53,557 nt of DNA from an uncultured Eubacteriales bacterium (GCA_902764285.1 CACWVN010000004.1:1-53557); one strand, 5' to 3'. Positions 1 to 8,540 are shown, counted from the first letter of the stretch. Made by a program: numbers and translations. The notes: a model not told the origin generated them from the letters alone.

Positions 1-269
1 ACGATGGCCCCGGCGCACATGGGGCAGGGCTCCAGCGTGGCGTAGAGCGTGCAGTCGTTCAGCCGCCAGCCGCGCACGGCCTCCGAGGCCCGCCGGATGG
101 CCAGCAGCTCGGCGTGGGCGGTGGCGTCGCCGCGGGCTTCGCATTCGTTGTGGGCGCGGGCGATGATCTCGCCGTTGCGGACGATTACACAGCCCACCGG
201 CATCTCGCCCGCCGCCGCGGCCAGCCCGGCCTCGGCCAGCGCTTCGCGCATGAAATCGGTATCGGTCAT
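1..269 (-). CDS. tadA: tRNA-specific adenosine deaminase TadA (N-terminal part, runs off window)
   Basis: Deaminates adenosine 34 to inosine in the tRNA anticodon (classically tRNA-Arg ACG), in the cytoplasm. About 89 residues are visible. They show the zinc-dependent deaminase signature: TAHAELLAIR with the zinc-binding His and catalytic Glu, and TLEPCPMCAGAI with the two zinc Cys. NECEARGD before HAE is typical of TadA rather than cytidine deaminase. The start is the ATG at 267-269, preceded by AAAGGAG. The C-terminal half lies beyond base 1. The main alternative is a guanine or other nucleobase deaminase of the same fold, less likely given the motif spelling. Confidence 0.9.
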   Translation of the reverse strand, partial: MTDTDFMREALAEAGLAAAAGEMPVGCVIVRNGEIIARAHNECEARGDATAHAELLAIRRASEAVRGWRLNDCTLYATLEPCPMCAGAI

Positions 270-419
270 GGGCGCTCCTTTCCCGACGCGGCCGTCGCGC
301 TACTTCTCTCCATCATTATACGGCGGCGGCGCGGGCGCGTCAACTGCGGTTTCCGATTGACCGCCGGATGCGGCAAAACGCCATCGTATAGGGCAAAATG
401 CAATTAACAAAAGAATTAT

Positions 420-459
420 GTCAAATATACTTGACAAAATGACGACGACGGCATATACT
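420..459 (+). promoter_or_regulatory. Sigma-A promoter with overlapping palindrome
   Basis: The -35 TTGACA (431-436) and -10 TATACT (454-459) are separated by 17 bases. An inverted repeat, GTCAA-N6-TTGAC (420-435), overlaps the -35 box. It is well placed for a repressor, and the downstream XRE protein is the obvious candidate by inference. Confidence 0.8.
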
Positions 460-538
460 ATAGCCGTGCCCGAGAAGGCGGAGACGGCCGTTCCGCCGCG
501 GGCGGAGAAACGGGGTAAAGTGAAACGGAGGCAATATC

Positions 539-1054
539 ATGTCCAAAGACGCATTTTTCGCGCTGGGTCTGCTGGCGGGGTTGATGATCGCGGCCTGGGG
601 GCTGGGCCGCAAGGCGTTCAAGAGCAAGCATTACGACGAGATGCAGCTGAAGATTCGCGCGACGGGCTACCGCATCGGCTTTTTTACCGCGCTGGCGCTG
701 ATGGCGGTGCTGATGCTGCTGTTTGAGCTGGACTGCCTGGGCATCGTGTCCCCGGCGTTCGCGCTGCTGGCGGTGCTGATGGTCAGCATCACGGTATTCG
801 CGGTGTACTGCATCCGCCACGAGGCGTTCCTGTCCGTGGACGGGCAGGGCAAGCGGTACATCGCGCTGTTTGCGCTGGTCGTGCTGTGCAACGGGCTGGC
901 GTCGGCGCTGCGGCTGATTCGCGGCGAGGCGCTGGAAAACGGCAGGCTGACGCTGTCCTTCGGGTCGCCGCTGCTGATGACCGTTGCGTTCCTGGTGATC
1001 CTGGCAGCGCTGCTGATCAAAACCGTGAAAGCGGGGAAAGAGGCGGCGGAATGA
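539..1054 (+). CDS. Four-helix integral membrane protein, unknown function
   Basis: 171 residues with four predicted membrane segments (about 4-21, 42-63, 70-92 and 103-121) and a further hydrophobic stretch near 143-160. A short basic/acidic loop (KSKHYDEMQLKIR) lies after the first helix. No enzymatic motif is seen. The start ATG at 539 has GGAGG about 8 bases upstream. The gene overlaps the following XRE regulator by ATGA, so the two are translationally coupled. Small multi-TM proteins paired with a 64-residue XRE regulator are common in Firmicutes; their function is generally unknown. Expression probably comes from the promoter at 431-459. Confidence 0.75.
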   Translation: MSKDAFFALGLLAGLMIAAWGLGRKAFKSKHYDEMQLKIRATGYRIGFFTALALMAVLMLLFELDCLGIVSPAFALLAVLMVSITVFAVYCIRHEAFLSVDGQGKRYIALFALVVLCNGLASALRLIRGEALENGRLTLSFGSPLLMTVAFLVILAALLIKTVKAGKEAAE

Positions 1055-1245
1055 AAAACCTGAAGATGAAGGCGGCCCGGGCGGCGAAGGACCTGTCCCA
1101 GGAGCAGCTGGCGGCGATGTGCGATGTGTCCCGGCAGACCATCAGCGCCATCGAAAAGGGGGATTACAACCCCTCCGTCAACCTGTGCGTGGCCATCTGC
1201 AAGGCCCTGGGCAAGACGCTGAACGACCTGTTCTGGGAAGAGTGA
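1051..1245 (+). CDS. Small XRE-family helix-turn-helix regulator
   Basis: 64 residues, nearly all helix-turn-helix domain. LSQEQLAAMCDVSRQTISAI is the HTH_3 signature, followed by EKGDYNPSVNLCVAICKALG and the ending LNDLFWEE. This is the YozG-like class of minimal repressors, with no ligand-binding domain. Its ATG overlaps the stop of the membrane protein gene (ATGA at 1051-1054). By inference it represses its own two-gene operon through the palindrome at 420-435, and the membrane partner may set its activity. A strong bidirectional terminator follows. Confidence 0.88.
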   Translation: MKNLKMKAARAAKDLSQEQLAAMCDVSRQTISAIEKGDYNPSVNLCVAICKALGKTLNDLFWEE

Positions 1246-1250
1246 GGCCG

Positions 1251-1290
1251 AAAAAAAGAGCGCTCCCGACGTCCGTCAGGGGCGCTCTTT
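1251..1290. terminator. Bidirectional terminator between XRE gene and MATE pseudogene
   Basis: AAAGAGCGC at 1255-1263 pairs with GCGCTCTTT at 1282-1290. An A-run on one side and a T-run on the other serve both strands. The reconstructed stop codon of the minus-strand MATE gene (1276-1278) lies in the loop. Confidence 0.8.
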
Positions 1291-2530
1291 CCATTTCAGC
1301 ATCAGCCCGCCTTCCCAGATCAGCATCAGCGTCCAGCCCGCCGCGCAGGCCAGCGGCACGGCGTCCAGGCCCATCCGGCCGATCAGCAGGAACGTGAGCG
1401 CCGCGCGCGTCAGCATCTGGGAATAGGTGACGACCATCGTGACGTTCATCCGCCCCGTGGCGCGCATCCAGCCCTGCAGGCCGTTGGTGATGCCGGGCAT
1501 GATATAGAAGAAAGCCATCAGCCGCAGGTATCGCGCGCCCAGCCGGACGACCTCTTTCTCTCCGGGATCGACGAACAGCCGCATCAGCGGCGGCGATGGA
1601 CAGCGCCAGTCCATAGCCCGCTTCGATGGCCTGCGCCGCCCAGAAGCCCCGACGCATGCGGTCGGGCTTGCCCGCGCCGTGGTTTTGCGCCACCAGTACC
1701 GTTTCGCCGCTGGCGATATCCCGCTCCGGGATGATGGCGTAGTCGTCGATGCGGTTGACGGCGTTGAAGGCGGCGATGGCGCTGACGCCCAGCGGGTTCA
1801 CCGCCGACTGCACCAGCAGCTTGCCCACGTAGATGCCCGCCTGCTGCAGCGCGCTGGCATAGCTGAAGCGCAGCGTGCGCCTTAGCAGCCCGCGGTCTAC
1901 GCGGAAATCCCGCCGCACGGCGAACAGCATGCGCTCGCGCCGGCGCAGCATTGCCGCGCACAGCGCCGCCGACATCGCCTGGGCGATCACGGTGGCCCAG
2001 GCCGCGCCGGCCGCGCCGAGGGCGAACCGCGCCACGAACAGCAGATCCAGCCCCACGTTCAGAAGCGAGCCCGCCACCAGGCAGGCCAGCGGCGTCAGCG
2101 TGTCGCCCACGGAGCGCGAGGCCGCCGCCAGCGCGTTGTACAGCGACGTCACCACCATGCCCGCCGCCACGATGCGCAGATAGCGCGCGGTGTCGGCCAG
2201 GATCTCCTCCGGCGTGCGGCACAGCTTCAACAGCGGCCCGGCCAGCGCGAACAGCGCCAGCGCCACGGCGGCGCTGAACGCGGCGCTGATGGCCAGTGCG
2301 GTGGCAAATTCCCGGCGCAGGGAACGCGCGAAGAACATCGCCACGTTCATCAGCGGCGCGGCCACGCCCACCGCGGCCAGCGCGCCGGCCCCGGCGTACT
2401 TGCCCACGATCACGGAATCGACGGTGTTGTAGGTCAGCTGAAACAGGTCGCCCAGGATCACGGGGACGGCGTAGCGCAGCAGATGCCGCGGAATGCTGCC
2501 CTCCGTCATCGCGCGGGTCGCGCGGCGCAT
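1276..2530 (-). pseudogene. Decayed MATE-family multidrug/Na+ efflux gene
   Basis: The N-terminal frame from ATG 2530 reads a clear MATE transporter: HLLRYAVPVILGDLFQLTYN, TVDSVIVGKYAGAGALAAVG, and NRIDDYAIIPERDIASGETV followed by LVAQNHGAGKPDRMRRGFWA. Near 1585-1605 the frame breaks. The family sequence resumes in another frame (LMRLFVDPGEKEVVRLGARY, then GITNGLQGWMRATGRMNVTM) and ends at the TGA at 1276-1278. About 20 residues usual after the first helix pair (the part following APLMNVAMFF) also appear missing, so there are at least two lesions. An intact protein has about 450 residues and 12 helices and would export cations or drugs from the cytoplasm. A sequencing error could explain the frameshift but not the in-frame gap. 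Confidence 0.8.
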
Positions 2531-2600
2531 GGCTCCATCCCCCTTTCGCGAAAGCGGTATGGGACCATTTTACCGGGCGTATATTATGAAGTCAAGCGCG

Positions 2601-2984
2601 TCAATAGAGATTCGACAGCCGCGGCGACTGCTCGTCCCGGATGTGGTTCAGGTTTTCCTCTACGACGGCCATGCACCGCAGGAAATCGTCCCTGTCCTCG
2701 CATTCCAGGCAGATCTGCGCTTCGGCCACGGCGGACTGCACCTCGTGCAGCGCGTCGTGGCTGGCCATCATTTCCAGCAGGCTGGCCTTCCGCCGCCAGA
2801 ATTCCGCCAGCTCCAGCATCGCGGCCTTGGCGTCGGAGATCCGGTTTTCCTCCTCCGCCAGCACGGCCGCGCTGCGCAGCCGGTCGGCCCGGTCCACGGC
2901 GCCGTTCAGCGCGTGCATCGACAGCGCGCATACCGCGACGGCAGCCGCCAGCACCGCCAGCGTTACGATCAGCGTCTTGCGCAT
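2601..2984 (-). CDS. DUF4363-like membrane-anchored protein
   Basis: 127 residues. One N-terminal hydrophobic segment (about 4-24) acts as a signal anchor; the rest is a mostly helical extracytoplasmic domain rich in Glu and Ala (NRISDAKAAMLELAEFWRRK, then DDFLRCMAVVEENLNHIRDE). This matches the DUF4363 pattern, a family often found next to DUF421 genes in Clostridia. Its ATG lies one base after the stop of the DUF421 gene, so the pair is co-translated. Function is unknown; association with the DUF421 membrane protein is inferred from context. Confidence 0.65.
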   Translation of the reverse strand: MRKTLIVTLAVLAAAVAVCALSMHALNGAVDRADRLRSAAVLAEEENRISDAKAAMLELAEFWRRKASLLEMMASHDALHEVQSAVAEAQICLECEDRDDFLRCMAVVEENLNHIRDEQSPRLSNLY

Positions 2985-2985
2985 C

Positions 2986-3708
2986 TCACCAGGCCACCTT
3001 TCCCGCGTCCACGGCCTGAAACCGCAGCAGCCCGCCGCCCTTCAACTGCAGCGTCATGCGCCCCTGGGTGTCCAGCAGCGCCAGGTAAACGGCGTCGGCC
3101 CGCAGCCCGCGATCCGCCAGCAGCCGGTCCAGCCACGCGGCGTCGCGGCCCGACTGGCTGATATTGCGCTCCTGGGGCTTTCCGTCCATGATCAGCGCCA
3201 GCGGCAGTCCCTCGTAACCGGGATCGACGCCCATCTCGGCCGTCGTGGGCGGGCGGCTGGCGGCGGCGGCAAAGGCGGAAATGCTGCCGTTGGCCTCCAC
3301 CACGGCGGTGCCCACCTCCGCCGGGTCCAGGAAACCCGCGCCGCGCAGACCCTCCAGCAGGTCGGACAGGCTCAGGCACAGGCGGTCCAGCTCGCGCTGG
3401 TCGATCACGCCCTTGCTGATCACCAGCGACGGCCGCCCGCTGACCAGCGCCCGGGCCCAGTCCCATTTCAGGCACGCCAGCGTGATCAGCCCGTGCACCA
3501 CGAACATCGCCGCCACGGGCAGCAGCCCGTGCAGCAGCGGCGTGGAGACGCTCTCCATGGGCGCGGAGATCAGATCGGCCAGCAGGATGGTCATCGCCAG
3601 CTCGTAGGGTTCAAATTCGCCCAGTTGGCGCTTGCCCAGCCCGCGCATGGTGACGATCATCGCGATGTACAGCAGCGCGCCGCGGAAGAAAAGGGTAAAC
3701 ACATCCAT
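2986..3708 (-). CDS. DUF421 (YetF/YrbG-type) membrane protein
   Basis: About 240 residues. Three N-terminal membrane helices include the family hallmark MRGLGKRQLGEFEPYELAMT. A cytoplasmic alpha/beta domain follows (VSGRPSLVISKGVIDQRELD, LPLALIMDGKPQERNI), as in Bacillus YetF and YrbG. The ATG at 3706-3708 touches GGAGGG directly, which is poor spacing. The GTG two codons later (3700-3702) has 6-base spacing and could be the true start. Longer upstream starts lack family similarity. The role of the family is unsettled; it is frequent in spore formers. Confidence 0.85.
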   Translation of the reverse strand: MDVFTLFFRGALLYIAMIVTMRGLGKRQLGEFEPYELAMTILLADLISAPMESVSTPLLHGLLPVAAMFVVHGLITLACLKWDWARALVSGRPSLVISKGVIDQRELDRLCLSLSDLLEGLRGAGFLDPAEVGTAVVEANGSISAFAAAASRPPTTAEMGVDPGYEGLPLALIMDGKPQERNISQSGRDAAWLDRLLADRGLRADAVYLALLDTQGRMTLQLKGGGLLRFQAVDAGKVAW

Positions 3709-3795
3709 CCCTCCGAAAAAGCGTTCCTGGGGCCAGTTTTCCCCGGGAAGGCGGGCAAACATGCAATTTGCCGCCAAATAATGCGGCGGATGGGC

Positions 3796-3824
3796 TTGAT
3801 TTCTAACAAAGATGGGGTTATGAT
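3796..3824 (+). promoter_or_regulatory. Sigma-A promoter for the zinc-ribbon/CapA genes
   Basis: -35 TTGATT (3796-3801), 17-base spacer, -10 TATGAT (3819-3824). It lies 43 bases before the zinc-ribbon gene and fires away from the DUF421 gene. Confidence 0.7.
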
Positions 3825-3866
3825 GATATATCATAGGTTAATTGTGTCGTGACGGAGGTGCGGCCC

Positions 3867-4430
3867 ATGGATTTTCTGAGCGGATTCAGCAAGCGCTTTT
3901 CCAGCGCCGCCCGCTCCGTGTCTGAAAAGAACCGGGAGAGCGCGGAACAGGCGCGGATCAGCGACGAGCTGCGCGAAGCCACCGCCGAGCTGGAACGGCT
4001 GTTCGCCGATTACGGCCGGGCGTGCTATGTGCTGCGGCTGGGCGAGGGCGACCGCGCCGCCGCGGACGACCTGGTGGTGCGCATCCGCGCCGCCCATGCC
4101 CGGGTGGACGCGCTGTCGGCCCGGCGGGACGACTGGCGCGCGCCGGTGAAATGCGCGGCCTGCGGGGCGCTGATGCCCCGGGGTGCGCGGTTCTGTTCCA
4201 ACTGCGGCAAACGCGTGTCCGCGGCGGAGGTCCAGCCCAGGCCGCTGCCTGAGCCCGACCGCTATTGCCCGCGCTGCGGCGCGGCCTGCGGGGAATCGGA
4301 GAGCGTCTGCGCCGTGTGCGGCGCGATGCTGGATGGCTCCGCCGGCGAACCCGCGCCCAGGTTTGAACCCGACGCGGCGCTGCTGGCGCGGATCGACGTG
4401 GAAGAGCCCGCGCCCGGCGAGACGGAATAA
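3867..4430 (+). CDS. Double zinc-ribbon protein
   Basis: 187 residues from the ATG at 3867, chosen because GGAGGTG lies 8-14 bases upstream; a GTG at 3849 would precede that site. The N-terminal half is helical and charged (ISDELREATAELERLFADYG) and looks like a coiled coil. Two zinc ribbons follow: CAACGALMPRGARFCSNCG and CPRCGAACGESESVCAVCG, each with paired CxxC motifs. The tail is acidic and Pro-rich. There is no signal peptide, so it is likely cytoplasmic. Zinc-ribbon proteins of this DZANK type usually mediate protein contacts; no catalytic motif is visible. It lies 44 bases upstream of a CapA-like gene, probably in one transcript. Confidence 0.7.
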   Translation: MDFLSGFSKRFSSAARSVSEKNRESAEQARISDELREATAELERLFADYGRACYVLRLGEGDRAAADDLVVRIRAAHARVDALSARRDDWRAPVKCAACGALMPRGARFCSNCGKRVSAAEVQPRPLPEPDRYCPRCGAACGESESVCAVCGAMLDGSAGEPAPRFEPDAALLARIDVEEPAPGETE

Positions 4431-4474
4431 GATAAGAAAGATTACGGCCCTACATCGGATTCGGAGGTATACCA

Positions 4475-5926
4475 ATGCAGCAAAGACCCAGTTCCTATCG
4501 CCGGCCCATGTCCCGCCGGGCTTACGAAGCCATGCGGCGGCGGCAGCGGCAGAACCGCATCGCCTTCGCGATTATCGCCTGCCTGGCGGTGGCTGTCATC
4601 GCGGCGGTGATCCTGATCCTGCGGCCCAAGGGCGCGCCCGATCCCGCTGCGGCGGTGGTCGCGGATGCGGCGGCTCCGCAGGCGACGGTGGAAGCCCTGC
4701 CCGCCGCGGAGGACGCGCCGCAGGAAGAGCCGGCGGTCCCTGAAGCGGAGGATGCGGCGGATCAGCCGTCTGAAGCTGTGGATCAGCTGCCCGACGAGGA
4801 AGGCGACGACGCCCTTGATGAAACCGTCGTTTCCGAGCCGCTGGTCACGCCCGCACCCGCGGTGGAAACCGTCCAGCGGCCCGACGGCGCGCTGAGATCG
4901 GTGCGCATGCGCGTGGTGGGCGATATCATGATGTGCCAGTCGCAGCTGGTGTACGCCAAGAACAGCGGCTACGATTTCCACAACCAGTTCGCACTGATCG
5001 CCGACGTGCTTCAAAACGCCGATTACACCATGGGCAACATGGAGGGCACCGTAGGGCGGTACGGCAAGAAGGCCTATTCCGGATACCCGCTGTTCAACTG
5101 CCCGGACGTGGTGCTGCAGACGCTGAAGGACGACGGCATCGATTTTCTCACGCTGGCCAACAACCACATGCTGGACCGCTGGTTCGACGGCATGAAGAAC
5201 ACCGTGAACTGGGTGGAGCAGTACGGCTTTGACCACGTGGGCGCCTATCGCACCCCGGAGGAGCGCAACAGCCCCGTGATCTACGAGATCGGCGGCATCA
5301 AATTCGGCTTCGTGGCCTATACCCACACCACCAACACCCAGGAGCGGGTGTGCGACCCGGAGGGCGTGAAATACGGCGTGCCGTACCTGTACAAGGCCGA
5401 CATCGAGGGCGATATCCAGCGCCTGCGCGACGCCGGGGCCGAAGTGGTCATCGCCTTCCCGCACTGGGGCGATGAATACCGGCGCACGCCCGACAGCACG
5501 CAGAAGAAATACGCCCGCAGGCTGGCGAAGGCCGGGGCGGACATCATCCTCGGCAGCCATTCCCACGTGGTGCAGCCCATGGGCTTCCAGACGGTCACCG
5601 ATCCCGACGGCCGCGAGCGCAAGGTGTTCACGATGTTCTCCCTGGGCAATTTCATCAGCGATCACGTCACCCAGTACACCGATAACGGCATCGTGGTGGA
5701 TTTCACCATCAACGAAAACCCGGACGGCACCTTCACCTGCGACAACGTGGGCTATATCCCCACCTATACCTGGAAGCAGGACGGCGCGATCACGGTGCTG
5801 CCCTCCGGCCGCTATCTGGATCAGCGGCCCAGCGGCATGAACAAATCCAACTACAAGCGCATGGTGGAGAGCTACAGGGAGATCGTGGAGATCATCGGCA
5901 GCGATTTCCAGCCGATCAGCGGATAA
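4475..5926 (+). CDS. CapA/PgsA-type metallophosphatase-fold membrane protein
   Basis: 483 residues. Basic N-terminus, one membrane helix (about 28-49), an Ala/Glu/Pro-rich linker (about 52-137), then a PGA_cap (CapA) domain from about 145. Family motifs are visible: VVGDIMM, GNMEGTVG, TLANNHMLDRW, FPHWGDEY, GSHSHVVQP and FSLGNFISDH. These supply the His/Asp/Asn metal ligands of the calcineurin-like fold. Relatives take part in poly-gamma-glutamate capsule synthesis, but most stand-alone Clostridial copies have no proven role, and no capB/capC genes are nearby. The domain should face outward. GGAGGT precedes the ATG at good spacing. Confidence 0.88.
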   Translation: MQQRPSSYRRPMSRRAYEAMRRRQRQNRIAFAIIACLAVAVIAAVILILRPKGAPDPAAAVVADAAAPQATVEALPAAEDAPQEEPAVPEAEDAADQPSEAVDQLPDEEGDDALDETVVSEPLVTPAPAVETVQRPDGALRSVRMRVVGDIMMCQSQLVYAKNSGYDFHNQFALIADVLQNADYTMGNMEGTVGRYGKKAYSGYPLFNCPDVVLQTLKDDGIDFLTLANNHMLDRWFDGMKNTVNWVEQYGFDHVGAYRTPEERNSPVIYEIGGIKFGFVAYTHTTNTQERVCDPEGVKYGVPYLYKADIEGDIQRLRDAGAEVVIAFPHWGDEYRRTPDSTQKKYARRLAKAGADIILGSHSHVVQPMGFQTVTDPDGRERKVFTMFSLGNFISDHVTQYTDNGIVVDFTINENPDGTFTCDNVGYIPTYTWKQDGAITVLPSGRYLDQRPSGMNKSNYKRMVESYREIVEIIGSDFQPISG

Positions 5927-5969
5927 TCCGGATACGCATTCGACCAGGACCAGCCGAGGAGGAAGTTCC

Positions 5970-7592
5970 ATGACCAGGAAGAAACCCATCGGTCTTTTCG
6001 TCGTGCTTTTGATCGTCGCGGGCCTCGTCGCCTGGATCGCCGTCTCCACGCATCGGGAGAATGTGCGAAGCGAAACCTATGCCCGGGCGTGGAGCCTGTG
6101 CAGGGACGGCCAGTATGCGGAGGCCGCCGAACTGTATGAGCAGCTGGGCGATTACAAGCGGTCAAAGGCGCTGTTCGCGGACTGCAGCGCCATGGTGGCC
6201 GTCGAATCCGCCCGGGCGGAGGCCTTGTCGCTGAAGGAATCCGGAAAGCTGGAGGAGGCACAGGAATGTCTGCGGGAATACCGCTATATTGACATCAGAG
6301 ACGACGACATCAGGGAATGCGCCCGGGAGTCGGTCGGCACGCTCTACGCGGAGATCGTCGAAGCCCGCGCCGCGGAGATGGCCGATCAGGGCAACGCCGC
6401 GGAGGCCGTCCAGATGTTGCGCGACGAAAACGTTGGCGATTCGCACCTCTGCCTGGTCTACGACCAGATCGCCGATGAGCAGGCCTTCCGGGCGGCCCTG
6501 AAGGCGGGCGACATGGATGCGGCCAGGAAGTCGCTGGACACCATCCGGCACTATCGTTCCTATGTCGACCGGCTGACGATCGAGGATATCGACGCCATGG
6601 AGGCGGAATACAAGGCGGCCAAGGAGCGCCAGGACGCGCTGGACCTCCTCGAAAAAGGCAGGTTCGAACAGGCCTTCAAGGCCTTTGAGGGTATGGACGA
6701 CGAGGCGGGCATGCGCGCGGCCATCGACGCCATGATGGAGAACCAGGCATACGCGCAGGCCTTCGACGCGTGCGACAGGCTCGGCGACGAGGCGGGCATG
6801 CGCGCGGCCGTCGACGCCATGGAGGCCGCCGGCGACGTGGCCGATACGCTCGTCCACGCCGCGAAGATCGGTGATTTCGAACGGGCGAACGCCATGTTCG
6901 GCCGCCTGGAGACGGAGGACTTCCTGCTCTACGAGGAATCGGACGCGGGAAACCTGAAATACCCCGCGGTGATCGCGACGCTCGCCGATATGGCGGACGA
7001 CGAGGCGGCGGCTGCCATCGCACAGAGGTACATGGCGAAGGTCGCCGAGGAATGCCGGGGTCAGATCGATGATGGCAGGCGCAGCATCCCGTATTACGCG
7101 CTGGCGCAGCTGAAATCGAAAGCGGAAGCGCTCTGGACGGACGAGCTGCAGGCGCTGATGGAAAGCTGTGTGGAGCCGCTTCCCGTCACCGGCATCTTTC
7201 GGGACGACGGCATCGTGCGCGAGGGCAGAGGCTCCGACATCGCCGCCATCACCGTGGAGAACAAGGGCTCGGCCAACCTGGTCTTCTGCCTCAACCGGTC
7301 GTTGAAAGCCAGAGTTTTTGTCTTCCTGCGGCCGCACACGCGGTTTAGCTTCGGCGTCGTCGCCGGAGGGGACTATTGGGCTTCGGTGTCAAGGAGTCGG
7401 GCGAACGACGATCTCTGGTTTGGCGAGCAGGAGATGTTCGGCATCCACGCCAGCTATGATTCCGTGGTCATCAACAACGGCAGGGGCCGCAGCGGAACCG
7501 CCGCCCTCATCCCGAATCCCGACTACACGGACGTGTACAACAACGAGCATAGCCTGGACGGCGGCGAAAGCTACTACGCTTCGCTCCAGTGA
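5970..7592 (+). CDS. Membrane-anchored helical-repeat (TPR-like) protein with C-terminal beta domain
   Basis: 540 residues with one N-terminal membrane helix (about 6-25), then about 400 residues of antiparallel helical repeats of TPR type. Examples are CRDGQYAEAAELYEQLGDYK and the internal repeat ending in DEAGMRAAIDAM, which recurs as DEAGMRAAVDAM. The last 120 residues change character (IAAITVENKGSANLVFCLN, aromatic and Gly-rich), suggesting a beta-sandwich. No enzyme motif is seen. It follows the CapA-like gene by 43 bases and precedes ispE by 27, so it may share their transcript. A second, shorter protein of similar build lies at 30127-31086. A scaffold role outside the membrane is only inference. 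Confidence 0.7.
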   Translation: MTRKKPIGLFVVLLIVAGLVAWIAVSTHRENVRSETYARAWSLCRDGQYAEAAELYEQLGDYKRSKALFADCSAMVAVESARAEALSLKESGKLEEAQECLREYRYIDIRDDDIRECARESVGTLYAEIVEARAAEMADQGNAAEAVQMLRDENVGDSHLCLVYDQIADEQAFRAALKAGDMDAARKSLDTIRHYRSYVDRLTIEDIDAMEAEYKAAKERQDALDLLEKGRFEQAFKAFEGMDDEAGMRAAIDAMMENQAYAQAFDACDRLGDEAGMRAAVDAMEAAGDVADTLVHAAKIGDFERANAMFGRLETEDFLLYEESDAGNLKYPAVIATLADMADDEAAAAIAQRYMAKVAEECRGQIDDGRRSIPYYALAQLKSKAEALWTDELQALMESCVEPLPVTGIFRDDGIVREGRGSDIAAITVENKGSANLVFCLNRSLKARVFVFLRPHTRFSFGVVAGGDYWASVSRSRANDDLWFGEQEMFGIHASYDSVVINNGRGRSGTAALIPNPDYTDVYNNEHSLDGGESYYASLQ

Positions 7593-7619
7593 GTGTCCGA
7601 AGTCAGAGGAGATTCCGAT

Positions 7620-8480
7620 ATGCGAACCGTACACGCCCGCGCCAAGATCAACTGGGCGCTGAACATCACCGGCCGCCGCGCGGACGGCTATCACCTGCTG
7701 GACATGCTGATGCAGAGCATCGACCTGTGCGATGAGATCGCCTTTGAGCCCGCCGGCGCGCTGTCGCTGTCGGTGGACGGCATGGCGCCGGCCGAACCGG
7801 AGCAGAACCTGGTCATCCGGGCGGCGAACGCCCTGAACGCCTGTGCGGGGACGAACTTCGGCGCGCACATCGAATTGACCAAGCGCGTTCCCGAGGGCGG
7901 CGGCCTGGGCGGCGGCAGCGCCGACTGCGCCGCGGCGCTGCGGGCGCTGAACCGGATGTGGCAACTGGACCTGCCGGACGAAAAGCTGATGGCGATCGGC
8001 GCGAGGCTGGGCGCGGACGTGCCCTTCTGCCTGGCGGGCGGGCTGGCGCGGGTGCGTGGCATCGGCGAGGCGGTCGATCCCGTTCCCGGCGCGCCGGAGA
8101 TCCCGCTGGTGCTGGTGCGCCCGGGCGGCGGGCTGTCCACCGCGGCGGTGTTCCGGCTGTGGGACGAGGGCGGCTATCCCGCCGTGCGGCTGGACGTGCC
8201 GGCGCTGGCGGACGCGGTGCTCCGGCGCGATCTGGCCGCCGTGGACGAACTGTGCGCCAACGCGCTGACGGCCCCGGCGGTTTCGCTGATGCCGGAAATC
8301 GGCGCGGCGATGGATGCGCTGCGCCGGCTGGGCGCGGGCGCGGCCTTCATGACGGGCAGCGGTTCCACCGTCGTGGGCGCGTTTGGGGACGAAGCAAAGG
8401 CCCGCGCGGCCGCGGACAGCCTGCCCGGTTCGATCCTCAGCCGCACCCGGACGACGATTGAGGAACCATCTGAAGAATAA
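7620..8480 (+). CDS. ispE: 4-diphosphocytidyl-2-C-methyl-D-erythritol kinase
   Basis: 286 residues, the usual IspE length. It phosphorylates the 2-hydroxyl of CDP-methylerythritol with ATP, the fourth step of the methylerythritol phosphate route to isoprenoids. It opens with ARAKINWALNITGRRADGYH, the family start, and has the GHMP ATP-binding loop PEGGGLGGGSADCAAAL and the C-terminal FMTGSGSTVVGAF. The ATG at 7620 has AGAGGAG 8 bases upstream, preferred over a GTG at 7593. It follows the helical-repeat protein gene closely and probably depends on read-through from the promoter at 3796. Confidence 0.96.
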   Translation: MRTVHARAKINWALNITGRRADGYHLLDMLMQSIDLCDEIAFEPAGALSLSVDGMAPAEPEQNLVIRAANALNACAGTNFGAHIELTKRVPEGGGLGGGSADCAAALRALNRMWQLDLPDEKLMAIGARLGADVPFCLAGGLARVRGIGEAVDPVPGAPEIPLVLVRPGGGLSTAAVFRLWDEGGYPAVRLDVPALADAVLRRDLAAVDELCANALTAPAVSLMPEIGAAMDALRRLGAGAAFMTGSGSTVVGAFGDEAKARAAADSLPGSILSRTRTTIEEPSEE

Positions 8481-8495
8481 CAAAAAATCGCGCGC

Positions 8496-8537
8496 GGAGC
8501 GCCAAAAGTATGCTGTCTGCATCCCTTTTGGCGCTCC
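8496..8537 (+). terminator. Hairpin after ispE
   Basis: GGAGCGCCAAAAG (8496-8508) pairs perfectly with CTTTTGGCGCTCC (8525-8537) around a 16-base loop. Only a short, broken T stretch follows, so termination may be partial. Confidence 0.6.
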
Positions 8538-8540
8538 GTT

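Noticed and set aside
2578..2604. TTGACG and TATACG on - as a promoter for the MATE gene
   Set aside because: The spacer is only 15 bases and the -10 is poor; not strong enough to list.
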